Part shown: positions 57,022 to 64,000 of the stretch, piece by piece | Position numbering within the stretch: the first letter of the stretch is position 1 | How the letters are laid out: each line of letters opens with the position of its first letter | Source of the DNA: Streptomyces sp. TRM68367 | GTDB taxonomy: Bacteria > Actinomycetota > Actinomycetes > Streptomycetales > Streptomycetaceae | Length of the DNA: 64,000 nucleotides | Assembly (NCBI RefSeq): GCF_014495685.1 | Contig: NZ_JACTVI010000039.1 | Coordinates: forward strand, 1 to 64,000 | Reading direction: 5' to 3' | Translations under genes and position numbers: made by a program | Notes under the pieces: model-generated | Databases searched by the model: none | Told to the model about the DNA's origin: nothing | Seen by the model: the letters and a program-made list of their open reading frames with translations, nothing else

Positions 57022-57769
57022 GACCTTCACTCCCCCGACGCGGTTCGCCGTGCCCGGGCGCATCGCCGTGAGCGCGCCGGCCGCCTCGGTGTGGCAGACC
57101 GCAACGCTCACCGAGATCCGCCGCGAAACCCCGCGCGCCGCCACCTACCGGTTGGCGGTAGCCGGCTGGCCGGGACACGTGCCCGGCCAGCACCTGATGC
57201 TGCGGCTGACCGCCGAGGACGGCTGCACGGCCCAGCGCCACTACTCGATCGCCTCCGCACCCGACGACTCCGGGCACATCGAGCTCACCCTCGACCATGT
57301 CGACGGCGGTGAGGTCTCCGGCTGGTTCCACACGGTCGCCCGGCCCGGTGACCGGGTCGAGGTGCGCGGCCCGGTCAGCGGCTTCTTCGCCTGGCCCGGC
57401 GACCGGCCCGCGCTGCTCGTCGGCGCGGGTTCCGGGGTCGTGCCGCTGATGTCGATGGTGCGGTACCACCGGGCGCGCGGGCTGTCGGTGCCGCTGCGGC
57501 TGCTGGTGTCGGCGCGCTGCCCCGAGGAGCTGATCTACGCGCGCGAGTTCGGCGCGGAGACGACGCCGGTGTTCACGCGCCGGGCGCCGGACGGGGTGCC
57601 CGGCGGCCGTATGACGGCCGCGCACGTGGCACCGCTGCTGGCCGAGGCGCCGCCCGGCGGGTGGGAGGCCTATGTGTGCGGTTCGAACGCCTTCGCCGAG
57701 CACGCCTCCCGGCTGCTCGTGGGGGCCGGCCAGCCCGTGGACCGGATCCGGATCGAGCGCTTCGGCTGA
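57014..57769 (+). CDS. Ferredoxin-NADP reductase-type FAD oxidoreductase
   Basis: A 251-residue FNR-family protein. FAD motif 'AQRHYSIASAP' (RxYS) at about residue 73, NAD(P) motif 'LLVGAGSGVVPLMSMVRY' and C-terminal 'YVCGSNAFAEHASRLL'. No ferredoxin domain is fused. GTG start inside the previous gene. It probably supplies electrons to, or takes them from, the molybdenum enzyme. Confidence 0.9.
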   Translation: MTETFTPPTRFAVPGRIAVSAPAASVWQTATLTEIRRETPRAATYRLAVAGWPGHVPGQHLMLRLTAEDGCTAQRHYSIASAPDDSGHIELTLDHVDGGEVSGWFHTVARPGDRVEVRGPVSGFFAWPGDRPALLVGAGSGVVPLMSMVRYHRARGLSVPLRLLVSARCPEELIYAREFGAETTPVFTRRAPDGVPGGRMTAAHVAPLLAEAPPGGWEAYVCGSNAFAEHASRLLVGAGQPVDRIRIERFG

Positions 57770-57926
57770 ACCGGGTTTCGTCGCGGTGCGGCCGGGCACT
57801 CCTGAGGTCCGGGAGGGGCCCGCGGTGCGCGATGTCCGCCCGACGGGGTACCAGATCTCTGTGGGCACCGGCACCCGTTGCCCTGTCTGGCGGGCCCTCC
57901 GGCCGGGGTGACGGCGAGGAGGTGAC

Positions 57927-58511
57927 ATGCGGACCCGGGTACGCGGCTGGCGCTGGCGGCGCAGTCCGTTGCGGCGCCGGTCGGATGTCGTCGAGGCGTG
58001 GACGGTGCTGGCCGTCGCCGCCCTGCTGTGCGTGGGCGCGCCCCTGGCGGGGGCGGTCGCGGCCTGGTGGGCGCATGGCGAGGCGCGGGCGATCGCGACG
58101 GAACAGCGCGCCGAACGGCATCGCGTCCGTGCCGAGGTGGTCCGTACGACCAGCGTCCGGCTGCCGTCGGCGCAGGCGAACGACGACCGGGCCCGCCAGG
58201 CGACGGTCCACTGGACCGAGCCGGGCGAGGGCCGGCGCACCGCGACGGCACGGGTCCCGGCGGGCGCCCGGCAGGGCGACGTGGTGGACCTGTGGTTCGA
58301 CTCCCGCGGGCGCAGCGTGCCGCCGCCGGTGAGCGGCCCCGAGGTCTGGCAGCACTCCGTCACCCTGGGCGCCTTTGCCGCAGGCGGCGTGGCGGCGCTG
58401 GTGCTCATCGGGCACCGGGCCGTACGCCGGGTCGCACTGCACCACCGGCTGGCCGAGTGGGAGCGCGAGTGGGCCCGCACGGAGCCGGAGTGGACGCATC
58501 GCGGGGCGTGA
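57927..58511 (+). CDS. Rv1733c-like two-helix membrane protein
   Basis: A 194-residue protein with two hydrophobic segments ('VLAVAALLCVGAPLAGAVAAW' near residue 30, 'FAAGGVAALVLIGHRAV' near residue 155) and an external beta-rich stretch between them. Arg-rich start 'RTRVRGWRWRRSPLRRRSDVVEAW' is typical of the actinobacterial Rv1733c family, whose function is unknown. GGAGG precedes the ATG. Confidence 0.85.
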   Translation: MRTRVRGWRWRRSPLRRRSDVVEAWTVLAVAALLCVGAPLAGAVAAWWAHGEARAIATEQRAERHRVRAEVVRTTSVRLPSAQANDDRARQATVHWTEPGEGRRTATARVPAGARQGDVVDLWFDSRGRSVPPPVSGPEVWQHSVTLGAFAAGGVAALVLIGHRAVRRVALHHRLAEWEREWARTEPEWTHRGA

Positions 58512-58830
58512 GCAGCACGCCGCGCGGAACCCGCCGACGACCGCACGCTCACGCCACCGCACCGGTGACTGCACGCTTACTCAACCCCCGCCGGCAACCG
58601 CACACGTCCGCAACCCTGCCGATGATCCGACCTCCGCACGCCAACGAAAATCCGCCAGCCATCCCCGCCCACCCCCACCGATGGCCGATTCAGCCCTCTT
58701 GACCAGCAGATCGTCGCTTCGCGAGCGCGTGTGACCGGCGCAGCGGAGTGCGCCAAAGGCCTGGCGAGTCATCCGATCACCCACGTACGGTGTGATCACC
58801 CGCGCTGTCTTCTCACCAAGGCGGTCCCAC
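58512..58830. other. Gap with a possible operator near the esterase start
   Basis: About 320 bases with no supported gene. At 58776-58796 an ATCAC...GTGAT inverted repeat with an 11-base centre holding CGTACG lies 35 bases before the esterase start. It may be a regulator site. The rest shows nothing. Confidence 0.4.
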
Positions 58831-59799
58831 ATGGCCCTGTTCGACCTTCCGCTCGACGAACTCCGCGAGTACCGCAGCAAGTCTGCCGAGCCCGAGGACT
58901 TCGACGCGTTCTGGTCCAAGACGCTCGAAGAGGCCCGCGAGCACGACCTGGACGCCCGCTTCGAACCGGTCGACACGGGCCTCAGCACGGTCGAGGTGTT
59001 CGACGTGACGTTCGCCGGGTTCGGCGGTCACCCGGTCAAGGGCTGGTTCAGCCTGCCCGCCGGGGCGGACGGCCCGCTGCCGTTGGTCATGGAGTTCATC
59101 GGCTACGGCGGCGGGCGCGGGCTGCCGCACGAACACCTGCTGTGGGCGTCGACCGGTCGCGCGCACTTCATCATGGACACCCGCGGCCAGGGCAGCGGCT
59201 GGGGCGGCGGTGGCGGCACCCCGGATCCCGTGGGCGGCGCGCCCGCGTATCCCGGCTTCATGACCCGGGGCATCGACGCGCCCGAGAACTACTACTACCG
59301 CCGGGTGTTCACGGACGGCGTACGTGCCGTGGAGGCGGCCCGCTCGCACCCGCTGACCGACCCGGCGCGCACGGTGGCCCTCGGCGGCAGCCAGGGCGGC
59401 GGCATCACGATCGCCGTGGGCGGCCTGGTGCCGGACCTCGCGGCGATCGCACCGGACGTGCCGTTCCTGTGCGACTTCCCGCGCGCGGCCACGCTCACGG
59501 ACCGCCACCCGTACCGGGAGATCGGCCTGTACCTCAAGACGCACCGCGGCCGCACCGAGGACGCCCTGCGCACACTCTCCTACTTCGACGGCGTGCACTT
59601 CGCCGCGCGCGGCCGGGCCCCGGCACTGTTCTCGGCGGCTCTGGAGGACCAGACCTGCCCGCCCTCGACGGTCTTCGCGGCCTTCAACGCCTGGGCGCAC
59701 CACGAGAAGGCGATCGAGGTGTACGACTTCAACGACCACGAGGGCGGCGGCCCCTACCAGGAGGCGGCCAAGGTGCGCTGGATGCGCTCGTACGCCTGA
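58831..59799 (+). CDS. Acetylxylan esterase/cephalosporin-C deacetylase (CE7)
   Basis: A 322-residue cytoplasmic carbohydrate esterase family 7 enzyme. Start motif 'MALFDLPLDELREYR', 'MDTRGQGSGWGGGGGTPDP' (RGQ motif), nucleophile in 'ALGGSQGGGITIAV' (GxSQG), then the aspartate in 'LEDQTCPPSTVFAAFNAW' and histidine in 'DFNDHEGGG'. It removes acetyl groups from small xylo-oligosaccharides and similar esters. Start chosen at 58831 after AAGGCGG. Confidence 0.93.
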   Translation: MALFDLPLDELREYRSKSAEPEDFDAFWSKTLEEAREHDLDARFEPVDTGLSTVEVFDVTFAGFGGHPVKGWFSLPAGADGPLPLVMEFIGYGGGRGLPHEHLLWASTGRAHFIMDTRGQGSGWGGGGGTPDPVGGAPAYPGFMTRGIDAPENYYYRRVFTDGVRAVEAARSHPLTDPARTVALGGSQGGGITIAVGGLVPDLAAIAPDVPFLCDFPRAATLTDRHPYREIGLYLKTHRGRTEDALRTLSYFDGVHFAARGRAPALFSAALEDQTCPPSTVFAAFNAWAHHEKAIEVYDFNDHEGGGPYQEAAKVRWMRSYA

Positions 59800-59876
59800 G
59801 CCCGACCGGGTTCGTGCCGGAAGCCTTCCGTCCAATCCGACCAGTCGGCATGTTCTGGTGTCCGCGCGGGGCGCGG

Positions 59877-59950
59877 GTTCACGGTCACTGCGACCCGCGG
59901 TTCGCGGCGGTACGCGCGGCGTTCGCGGAGAACTTCCGGGGGCGCCTCGC
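59877..59950 (+). pseudogene. N-terminal scrap of a beta-lactamase-type serine hydrolase
   Basis: About 20 codons read 'VHGHCDPRFAAVRAAFAENF', the start I associate with class-C-type serine hydrolases (EstB group) of streptomycetes. The text then becomes non-homologous, and the SxxK site is absent. It is a truncated leftover between the esterase and the methyltransferase. Confidence 0.45.
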
Positions 59951-60003
59951 CCTGGAGGCCCCGGGAGGACCCTGGCCTGGCGTGCGATGGCCAACCCGTG
60001 CCG

Positions 60004-60729
60004 TCAGGCCGTCTTCCCGGCCACGACCAGCCGGACGCGCGGGCTGCCGTCGGCGCGTCGGCCGAACTCGGGCAGGGCGTGCAGGTCCACGCGGAACCCG
60101 GCCCGGACCAGTTCCCGTCGTACGTCGCCGAGCCGGAAGGCCCGGTAGTACATGACGAACTGCGGCCGCCACACCGCGTTGCGCACCCGCATCACCGCGT
60201 CGAAGCCCGCCAGCATCCAGTAGACGGGGCTGGTGGGCCGGGGCGGGGCGACGAGGGGGAAGGCGAAGCGGCCGGCCGGCCGCAGCACGGAGTGGACCTG
60301 GGCGAAGAGGCCCGGCAGTTCGCGCGGCAGGAAGTGCCCGAACGCCCCGAAGCTGACGACCAGGTCGTAGGCCGGGGCGAACGGCAGGGCACGCGCGTCC
60401 GCGCGGACCCAGTCGACGGCCGGCCCCGCCGGCCGTGTGCGCTCCCGGGCGACGGCGAGCATCCCCGCGCTGAAGTCGACGCCGGTGACCCGGTCCCGGC
60501 ACACCCTGGCCAGCACGTCGACCCCGGCACCCGTGCCGCAGCACAGATCGAGCCCGGCACCGAAGGGGCCCATCCGCTCCAGCGCCGAGGCCACGGCGTC
60601 GAGCACCGAGTCGGGCGTACGGAAGGGGGTGTGGTCGAACTTGGGCGCGAGCAGGTCGTAGCCGCGCTCGACGGACGACAGCGCCTGGACGGCGAGTTCG
60701 CGCAGACTGGGTCCTTCGGGGCTGAACAT
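60004..60729 (-). CDS. SAM-dependent methyltransferase
   Basis: A 241-residue class I methyltransferase. SAM motif 'GLDLCCGTGAGVDVLARV' near residue 59, acidic 'VTGVDFSAGMLAVAR', 'ADARALPFAPAYDLVVSFGA' (motif II) and 'LRPAGRFAFPL' (motif III). The substrate is unknown. Eight-base gap from an upstream frame end suggests it once followed another gene. Confidence 0.88.
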   Translation of the reverse strand: MFSPEGPSLRELAVQALSSVERGYDLLAPKFDHTPFRTPDSVLDAVASALERMGPFGAGLDLCCGTGAGVDVLARVCRDRVTGVDFSAGMLAVARERTRPAGPAVDWVRADARALPFAPAYDLVVSFGAFGHFLPRELPGLFAQVHSVLRPAGRFAFPLVAPPRPTSPVYWMLAGFDAVMRVRNAVWRPQFVMYYRAFRLGDVRRELVRAGFRVDLHALPEFGRRADGSPRVRLVVAGKTA

Positions 60730-60733
60730 CGGG

Positions 60734-61110
60734 TCACCCTACGGGAGCGCGCGGTTCGAGGACGGTGAGGAGGCGCTCGCACCAGCGGAGGTTCTCCTCC
60801 TCGAAGGCTACCCCGGCCATGCGGGTGAGGCAGGGCCGGCGGCGCAACCACGCAGACCAGCGGTCATCGTCAGCCTCCCAGACGGTGGCCCGCCAGCCAG
60901 ACGTCCGGCCCGTCGCCCGCCGTCGTGCGCGGCGCAGGGCTGCATGCGGCGCCCCCCGGTCAGAAATCGCCGCTCGGCGTCGTTCTCGACCAGCTTCAGC
61001 GCCCGCTCGTACGCCTCGGCCGCCTGCGCCGTACGGCCCGCGCGGCGCAGCGCACGGAATCCGGCTGGTGGCGGCTGCCCGGGCCGCGGATCCCGCTTCT
61101 CTACGGCCTG
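60734..61110 (-). pseudogene. Decayed sigma-factor tail and an unassigned gene end
   Basis: On the minus strand 'GFRALRRAGRTAQAAEAYERA' with 'KLVENDAERRFL' (about 60960-61070) matches the helical C-terminal tail of ECF sigma factors with a TPR-like extension. The sigma-2 and sigma-4 domains are not present. In another frame, 'VAFEEENLRWCERLLTVLEP' ends in a stop at 60734, just before the methyltransferase, and may be the tail of a lost gene. Neither has a plausible start. Confidence 0.45.
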
Positions 61111-61270
61111 TTGGCCGTCCGCTGAACACCGTGAGTGGTACAGTTCGAGTAGCACTCGTGCACGCCCCCATCCGGGGCGCCGGTGCCAGTTCTCTCTCTG
61201 TCAGCTGATCGGACGTCGGCTTTCGACCAGCACATCAGCTTCTCAGCACCACCTCGTGAACAGGGCTCTT

Positions 61271-61399
61271 GTGCCGTACCCGAGGTGCTGTTCCCGCCGC
61301 CCGGAGGCGCGCTGTGCGCCCCTCCCCCGTGCGGCTTCTGACCTCCCTTCCCTCCGCATGCCTCATGCCTTCCGTCCGCGAAAGGACACACCATCATGA
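61271..61399 (+). CDS. Possible leader peptide coupled to the rho-like gene
   Basis: A 42-codon frame starts at a GTG with AGGG upstream, is rich in Cys, Arg and Pro at its beginning ('PYPRCCSRRPEARCAPL'), and ends in TGA overlapping the ATG of the rho-like gene (ATGA). This arrangement would couple translation. It could equally be a chance frame in a long leader. Confidence 0.3.
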   Translation: MPYPRCCSRRPEARCAPLPRAASDLPSLRMPHAFRPRKDTPS

Positions 61400-62535
61400 C
61401 CACCACACTCGAACACCCTCCCGTCCAGCAGGCCCCTGCCCGGGTCGCCCTGGGTGTCCTCGACATCGACGCGGGCGGGAAGGGCCACCTGCGGGCCGAC
61501 AGCCTCCTGCCGTCGTCGGCCGACCCGGCTGTCTCCCCCGCCGTGATCCGCCGGTACGGATTGCGCAAGGGTGACCTCGTCGAGGGTGTCCACGGCGACC
61601 GGCGCGGCCTGACCGAGGTCGCCACGGTCAACGGCCGCCCTCCCGAGGAGCTGCGCGTACGCCGCCACTTCCGGGACCTGACACCGCTGCACCCGCACGA
61701 GCGGCTGCGGCTCGAACACCCGGCGGCCGGTCTGGCCGGGCGGGTCGTCGACCTGATCGCGCCGGTCGGCAAGGGCCAGCGCGGGCTGCTCGTGGCCCCG
61801 CCGAAGACCGGCAAGACCGTCCTCCTCCAGCAGATCGCCGCCGCCGTCGCCGGCAACCACCCCGCGTGCCGGCTCATGGTCGTACTGCTCGACGAGCGCC
61901 CCGAGGAGGTCACCGACATGCGGCGCTCGGTGCGGGGCGAGGTGTACGCCTCGACCTTCGACCGGGCGGCCAAGCAGCACATCGCGCTGGCCGAGCTGGT
62001 GATCGAGCGGGCCAGGCGGCTGGTCGAGGCCGGCGAGGACGTCGTGATCCTGCTCGACTCGCTGACCCGGCTGTGCCGGGCGCACAACAACGCGGCCGCG
62101 TCCGGTGGCCGCACCCTCAGCGGCGGCGTCGACGCGGCCGCGCTGCTCGGACCGAAGCGGTTCTTCGGCGCCGCCCGCCAGGCCGAGGAGGGCGGCTCGC
62201 TCACCATCCTCGCCACCGCCCTGGTGGAGACCGGCTCCCGCGCCGACGACTTCTACTTCGAGGAGCTGAAGGGCACCGGCAACATGGAGCTGCGGCTGAG
62301 CCGCGATCCGGCCTCGCGCCGCGTGTTCCCGGCCGTCGACATCACCCCCTCCGGCACCCGTCGCGAGGAACTCCTGCTGCCCCAGGCCGAGTTGACCGCC
62401 GTACGCGGCCTCAGGCGGGTGCTGCGGGACCGGGACGGGCAGGGCGGTCTGGAGACGCTCCTGGAGCGGATGCGCCAGACGCCGGACAACGCGGCGTTCC
62501 TGCGGCTGGTCCAGCCGACGCTGCCCGCCGGCTGA
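61396..62535 (+). CDS. Rho-family transcription terminator paralogue
   Basis: A 379-residue RecA-fold ATPase of the Rho family, shorter than streptomycete housekeeping Rho because the long N-terminal extension is absent. A reduced RNA-binding part ('IRRYGLRKGDLVEGV') comes first. Then 'DLIAPVGKGQRGLLVAPPKTGKTVLL' type Walker A (about residue 135), 'LLDERPEEVTDMRRSV', Walker B 'VVILLDSLTRLCRAHN', the Q-loop 'ASGGRTLSGGVD' and R-loop 'TGNMELRLSRD'. It may be an auxiliary terminator or RNA-remodelling factor. AAAGGA lies upstream of the ATG. Confidence 0.92.
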   Translation: MTTTLEHPPVQQAPARVALGVLDIDAGGKGHLRADSLLPSSADPAVSPAVIRRYGLRKGDLVEGVHGDRRGLTEVATVNGRPPEELRVRRHFRDLTPLHPHERLRLEHPAAGLAGRVVDLIAPVGKGQRGLLVAPPKTGKTVLLQQIAAAVAGNHPACRLMVVLLDERPEEVTDMRRSVRGEVYASTFDRAAKQHIALAELVIERARRLVEAGEDVVILLDSLTRLCRAHNNAAASGGRTLSGGVDAAALLGPKRFFGAARQAEEGGSLTILATALVETGSRADDFYFEELKGTGNMELRLSRDPASRRVFPAVDITPSGTRREELLLPQAELTAVRGLRRVLRDRDGQGGLETLLERMRQTPDNAAFLRLVQPTLPAG

Positions 62536-62633
62536 CGGTCCGTCCGGTACGGCAGTGCGGCATCCGGGTGCTCGCGCGGGTCGTTCGGCCCGGCCGGGGC
62601 GCTGTTCGGCGAATGCATTCCTACGTTTGCGGT

Positions 62634-63815
62634 ATGACTATCAGTTTTACTTCTCGGGCTGTCGTGTCGGCCTGTGCACTCTGCACGGTGGGTCTGCTGG
62701 CGCTCGCACCCGCAGCGGCGACGCCCCGCTCCGGGGCAGACCCCGGACCGCCGGACGGTTCCCGGGCGGCGCTGCCGCCGCCCTCCCTGCTGTACCGCCA
62801 CGGCACACAGGTCCGGCCGCGTGCCGGGGCGCCCGAGGTCCCGGACGTCTCCGCGCGGTCCTGGCTGGTGGCCGACGCCCGCACCGGCGAGGTGCTGGCC
62901 GCGTACCGCGCGCACCGCAGGCTGCCGCCCGCCAGCACGCTGAAGACGCTGTTCGCGCTGACGGTGCTGCCGGCCCTGCCGGCCGGCATCCGGCACACGG
63001 TCCGCGAGGAGGAGCTGGACGGCATCGGCCCGGGCAGCAGCCTGGTCGGGGTCGCCGAGGAACGCACCTACCGGGTCGCCGACCTGTGGCGCGGGGTCTT
63101 CCTCAACTCGGGCAACGACGCCGTGCGCGTGCTGGCCGAGTTGACCGGCGGCCGGCGCGCCACGGTCGCCCGGATGCAGGCCAAGGCCCGCGCGCTCGGC
63201 GCCCACGACACGCGGGTGCGGTCACCGGACGGCTACGACATGCCGGGCCAGGTGTCGTCGGCGTACGACCTGGCGGTGTTCGGCCGCGACGGGCTGCGCA
63301 ACGAGGAGTTCGCCCGGTACTGCGGCACGGCCGAGGCCCGCTTCCCGGGCGCGCGCGGCTGGTCGTACCCGATCCGGAACACCAACCGGCTGCTGACCGG
63401 TGCCGACGGCGTGCGGCCGTACCGGGGGCTGATCGGCATCAAGAACGGCTACACCAGCCGCGCGGGGCACACGCTCGTGGCCGCCGCCCGCCGCGGCGGG
63501 CGCACGCTGGTCGTGACGGTGATGAACCCCCGGGCGGGCGGCGGGCTCACCGTCTACGAGGAGGCTCGGTCGCTGCTCGACTGGGGTTTCGCCGCGGGCG
63601 GGCGGGTGGATCCGGTGGGGTCGCTGGACGCGCTGCGAGTCGGGCCGCGGCCCGCTCCGGAGGCGGTGCCCGTGGTGCGGGCGTCGCCGCCGGACGACAG
63701 GCCGGGATGGGCGGAGGCCGGGGCGATCACGGGCGCCGGCGGGCTGGGCGCGGGGTTCGTGGCGCTGGTGCTGAGAGTGCTGCGGGTCAAGGTCGTCCGT
63801 TCCGGGGAGAGTTGA
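62634..63815 (+). CDS. D-alanyl-D-alanine carboxypeptidase (secreted, membrane-anchored)
   Basis: A 393-residue S11-type penicillin-binding protein. Signal peptide 'VVSACALCTVGLLALAPAAA'; SxxK motif 'PASTLKTLF' (Ser101, Lys104); SxN motif in 'LNSGNDAVRV'; and 'IGIKNGYTSRAGHT', where the KTG motif reads KNG. A C-terminal hydrophobic segment ('ITGAGGLGAGFVALVLRVL') anchors it outside the membrane. It trims peptidoglycan stem peptides. An ATG 21 bases upstream is an alternative start. Confidence 0.9.
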   Translation: MTISFTSRAVVSACALCTVGLLALAPAAATPRSGADPGPPDGSRAALPPPSLLYRHGTQVRPRAGAPEVPDVSARSWLVADARTGEVLAAYRAHRRLPPASTLKTLFALTVLPALPAGIRHTVREEELDGIGPGSSLVGVAEERTYRVADLWRGVFLNSGNDAVRVLAELTGGRRATVARMQAKARALGAHDTRVRSPDGYDMPGQVSSAYDLAVFGRDGLRNEEFARYCGTAEARFPGARGWSYPIRNTNRLLTGADGVRPYRGLIGIKNGYTSRAGHTLVAAARRGGRTLVVTVMNPRAGGGLTVYEEARSLLDWGFAAGGRVDPVGSLDALRVGPRPAPEAVPVVRASPPDDRPGWAEAGAITGAGGLGAGFVALVLRVLRVKVVRSGES

Positions 63816-64000
63816 CCCGTGGGCAGCCACAGCAGCAGGCCGAGCGTGATCCACGCGTAGGTGTTGCTGCCGACGAACCCGTCGATGCCGGAGGCGTCGT
63901 CGAACCACAGCCACACCACGCTGGTGCACATCAGCGCGTACAGGGCGCCCGCGACGCGCGGGTACCCGGCGCGGACCAGCACGGCGAAGGACGGCAGCAC
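63554..64000 (-). CDS. Partial membrane protein at the window edge
   Basis: The visible part begins at or before the window edge and has two hydrophobic segments ('ALYALMCTSVVWLWF', 'NTYAWITLGLLLWLPTG'), followed by a Ser/Thr/Pro-rich tail that runs antisense to the carboxypeptidase gene. Only the first 60 residues look like real protein. The tail may be a read-through of a shorter gene whose true end is disturbed. Family not recognised. Confidence 0.4.
   Translation of the reverse strand: MLPSFAVLVRAGYPRVAGALYALMCTSVVWLWFDDASGIDGFVGSNTYAWITLGLLLWLPTGQLSPERTTLTRSTLSTSATNPAPSPPAPVIAPASAHPGLSSGGDARTTGTASGAGRGPTRSASSDPTGSTRPPAAKPQSSSDRASS

Noticed and set aside
61866..63815. A fused 649-residue protein ending in the carboxypeptidase
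   Set aside because: The first part is a shadow of the rho-like gene; the carboxypeptidase has its own signal peptide from 62634.

Overview
The window is very GC-rich, with strong third-position GC bias, Shine-Dalgarno-led genes, many ATGA/TGATG overlaps and a complete coelichelin siderophore locus. All of this points to a Streptomyces chromosome. No tRNA, rRNA, CRISPR array, transposase or phage gene was seen.

Layout. (1) 0.1-10 kb, carbon metabolism: an ankyrin-repeat protein, a GH65 glycoside phosphorylase-type enzyme, a phosphoketolase, a secreted protein and a PTS-type dihydroxyacetone kinase operon (dhaK-dhaL-dhaM). (2) 10.5-21.9 kb, a hydroxyproline-type catabolic regulon. A FadR-type GntR regulator and an amino-acid ABC importer are read leftward. 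A D-amino-acid/hydroxyproline oxidase, a DapA-family deaminase-type enzyme, two proline-racemase-superfamily paralogues, an aldehyde dehydrogenase and a Na+/amino-acid symporter are read rightward. A 17-bp palindrome just downstream of the catabolic promoter shares a half-site with the gntR promoter. (3) 22-29.2 kb, mixed: a surface-type protein, a PadR regulator, an OYE/dienoyl-CoA reductase behind a perfect 38-bp palindrome, a membrane acyltransferase, a BlaI/M56 pair with two operator-like sites, TerD and TatA-like proteins. (4) 29.4-52.3 kb, the coelichelin cluster cchK-J-I-H-G-F-E-D-C-B-A: hydroxylation and formylation of ornithine (CchB, CchA), a three-module NRPS (CchH) with MbtH partner (CchK), an esterase (CchJ), exporters (CchI, CchG) and a ferri-siderophore importer (CchF, E, D, C), with iron boxes at the main promoters. 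The A-domain codes I read from CchH (DINYWGGIGK, DFWNIGMVHK, DMENLGLINK) match those I recall for formyl-hydroxyornithine, threonine and hydroxyornithine. (5) 52.4-64 kb, miscellaneous: a PAS-domain regulator with an internal deletion, a PrmC-like methyltransferase, a molybdenum oxidoreductase with its reductase, a CE7 esterase, a Rho paralogue and a D,D-carboxypeptidase.

Two themes cut across the window. First, at least nine gene remnants (GNAT, CGNR, two SDR, a solute-binding protein, pyruvate carboxylase, a membrane protein, a serine hydrolase and a sigma factor) lie at block boundaries or inside operons, and a tenth gene, a phosphatase-type regulator, has lost its middle. Second, a small hairpin-bearing Streptomyces intergenic repeat occurs three times, once in frame inside the NRPS gene cchH.
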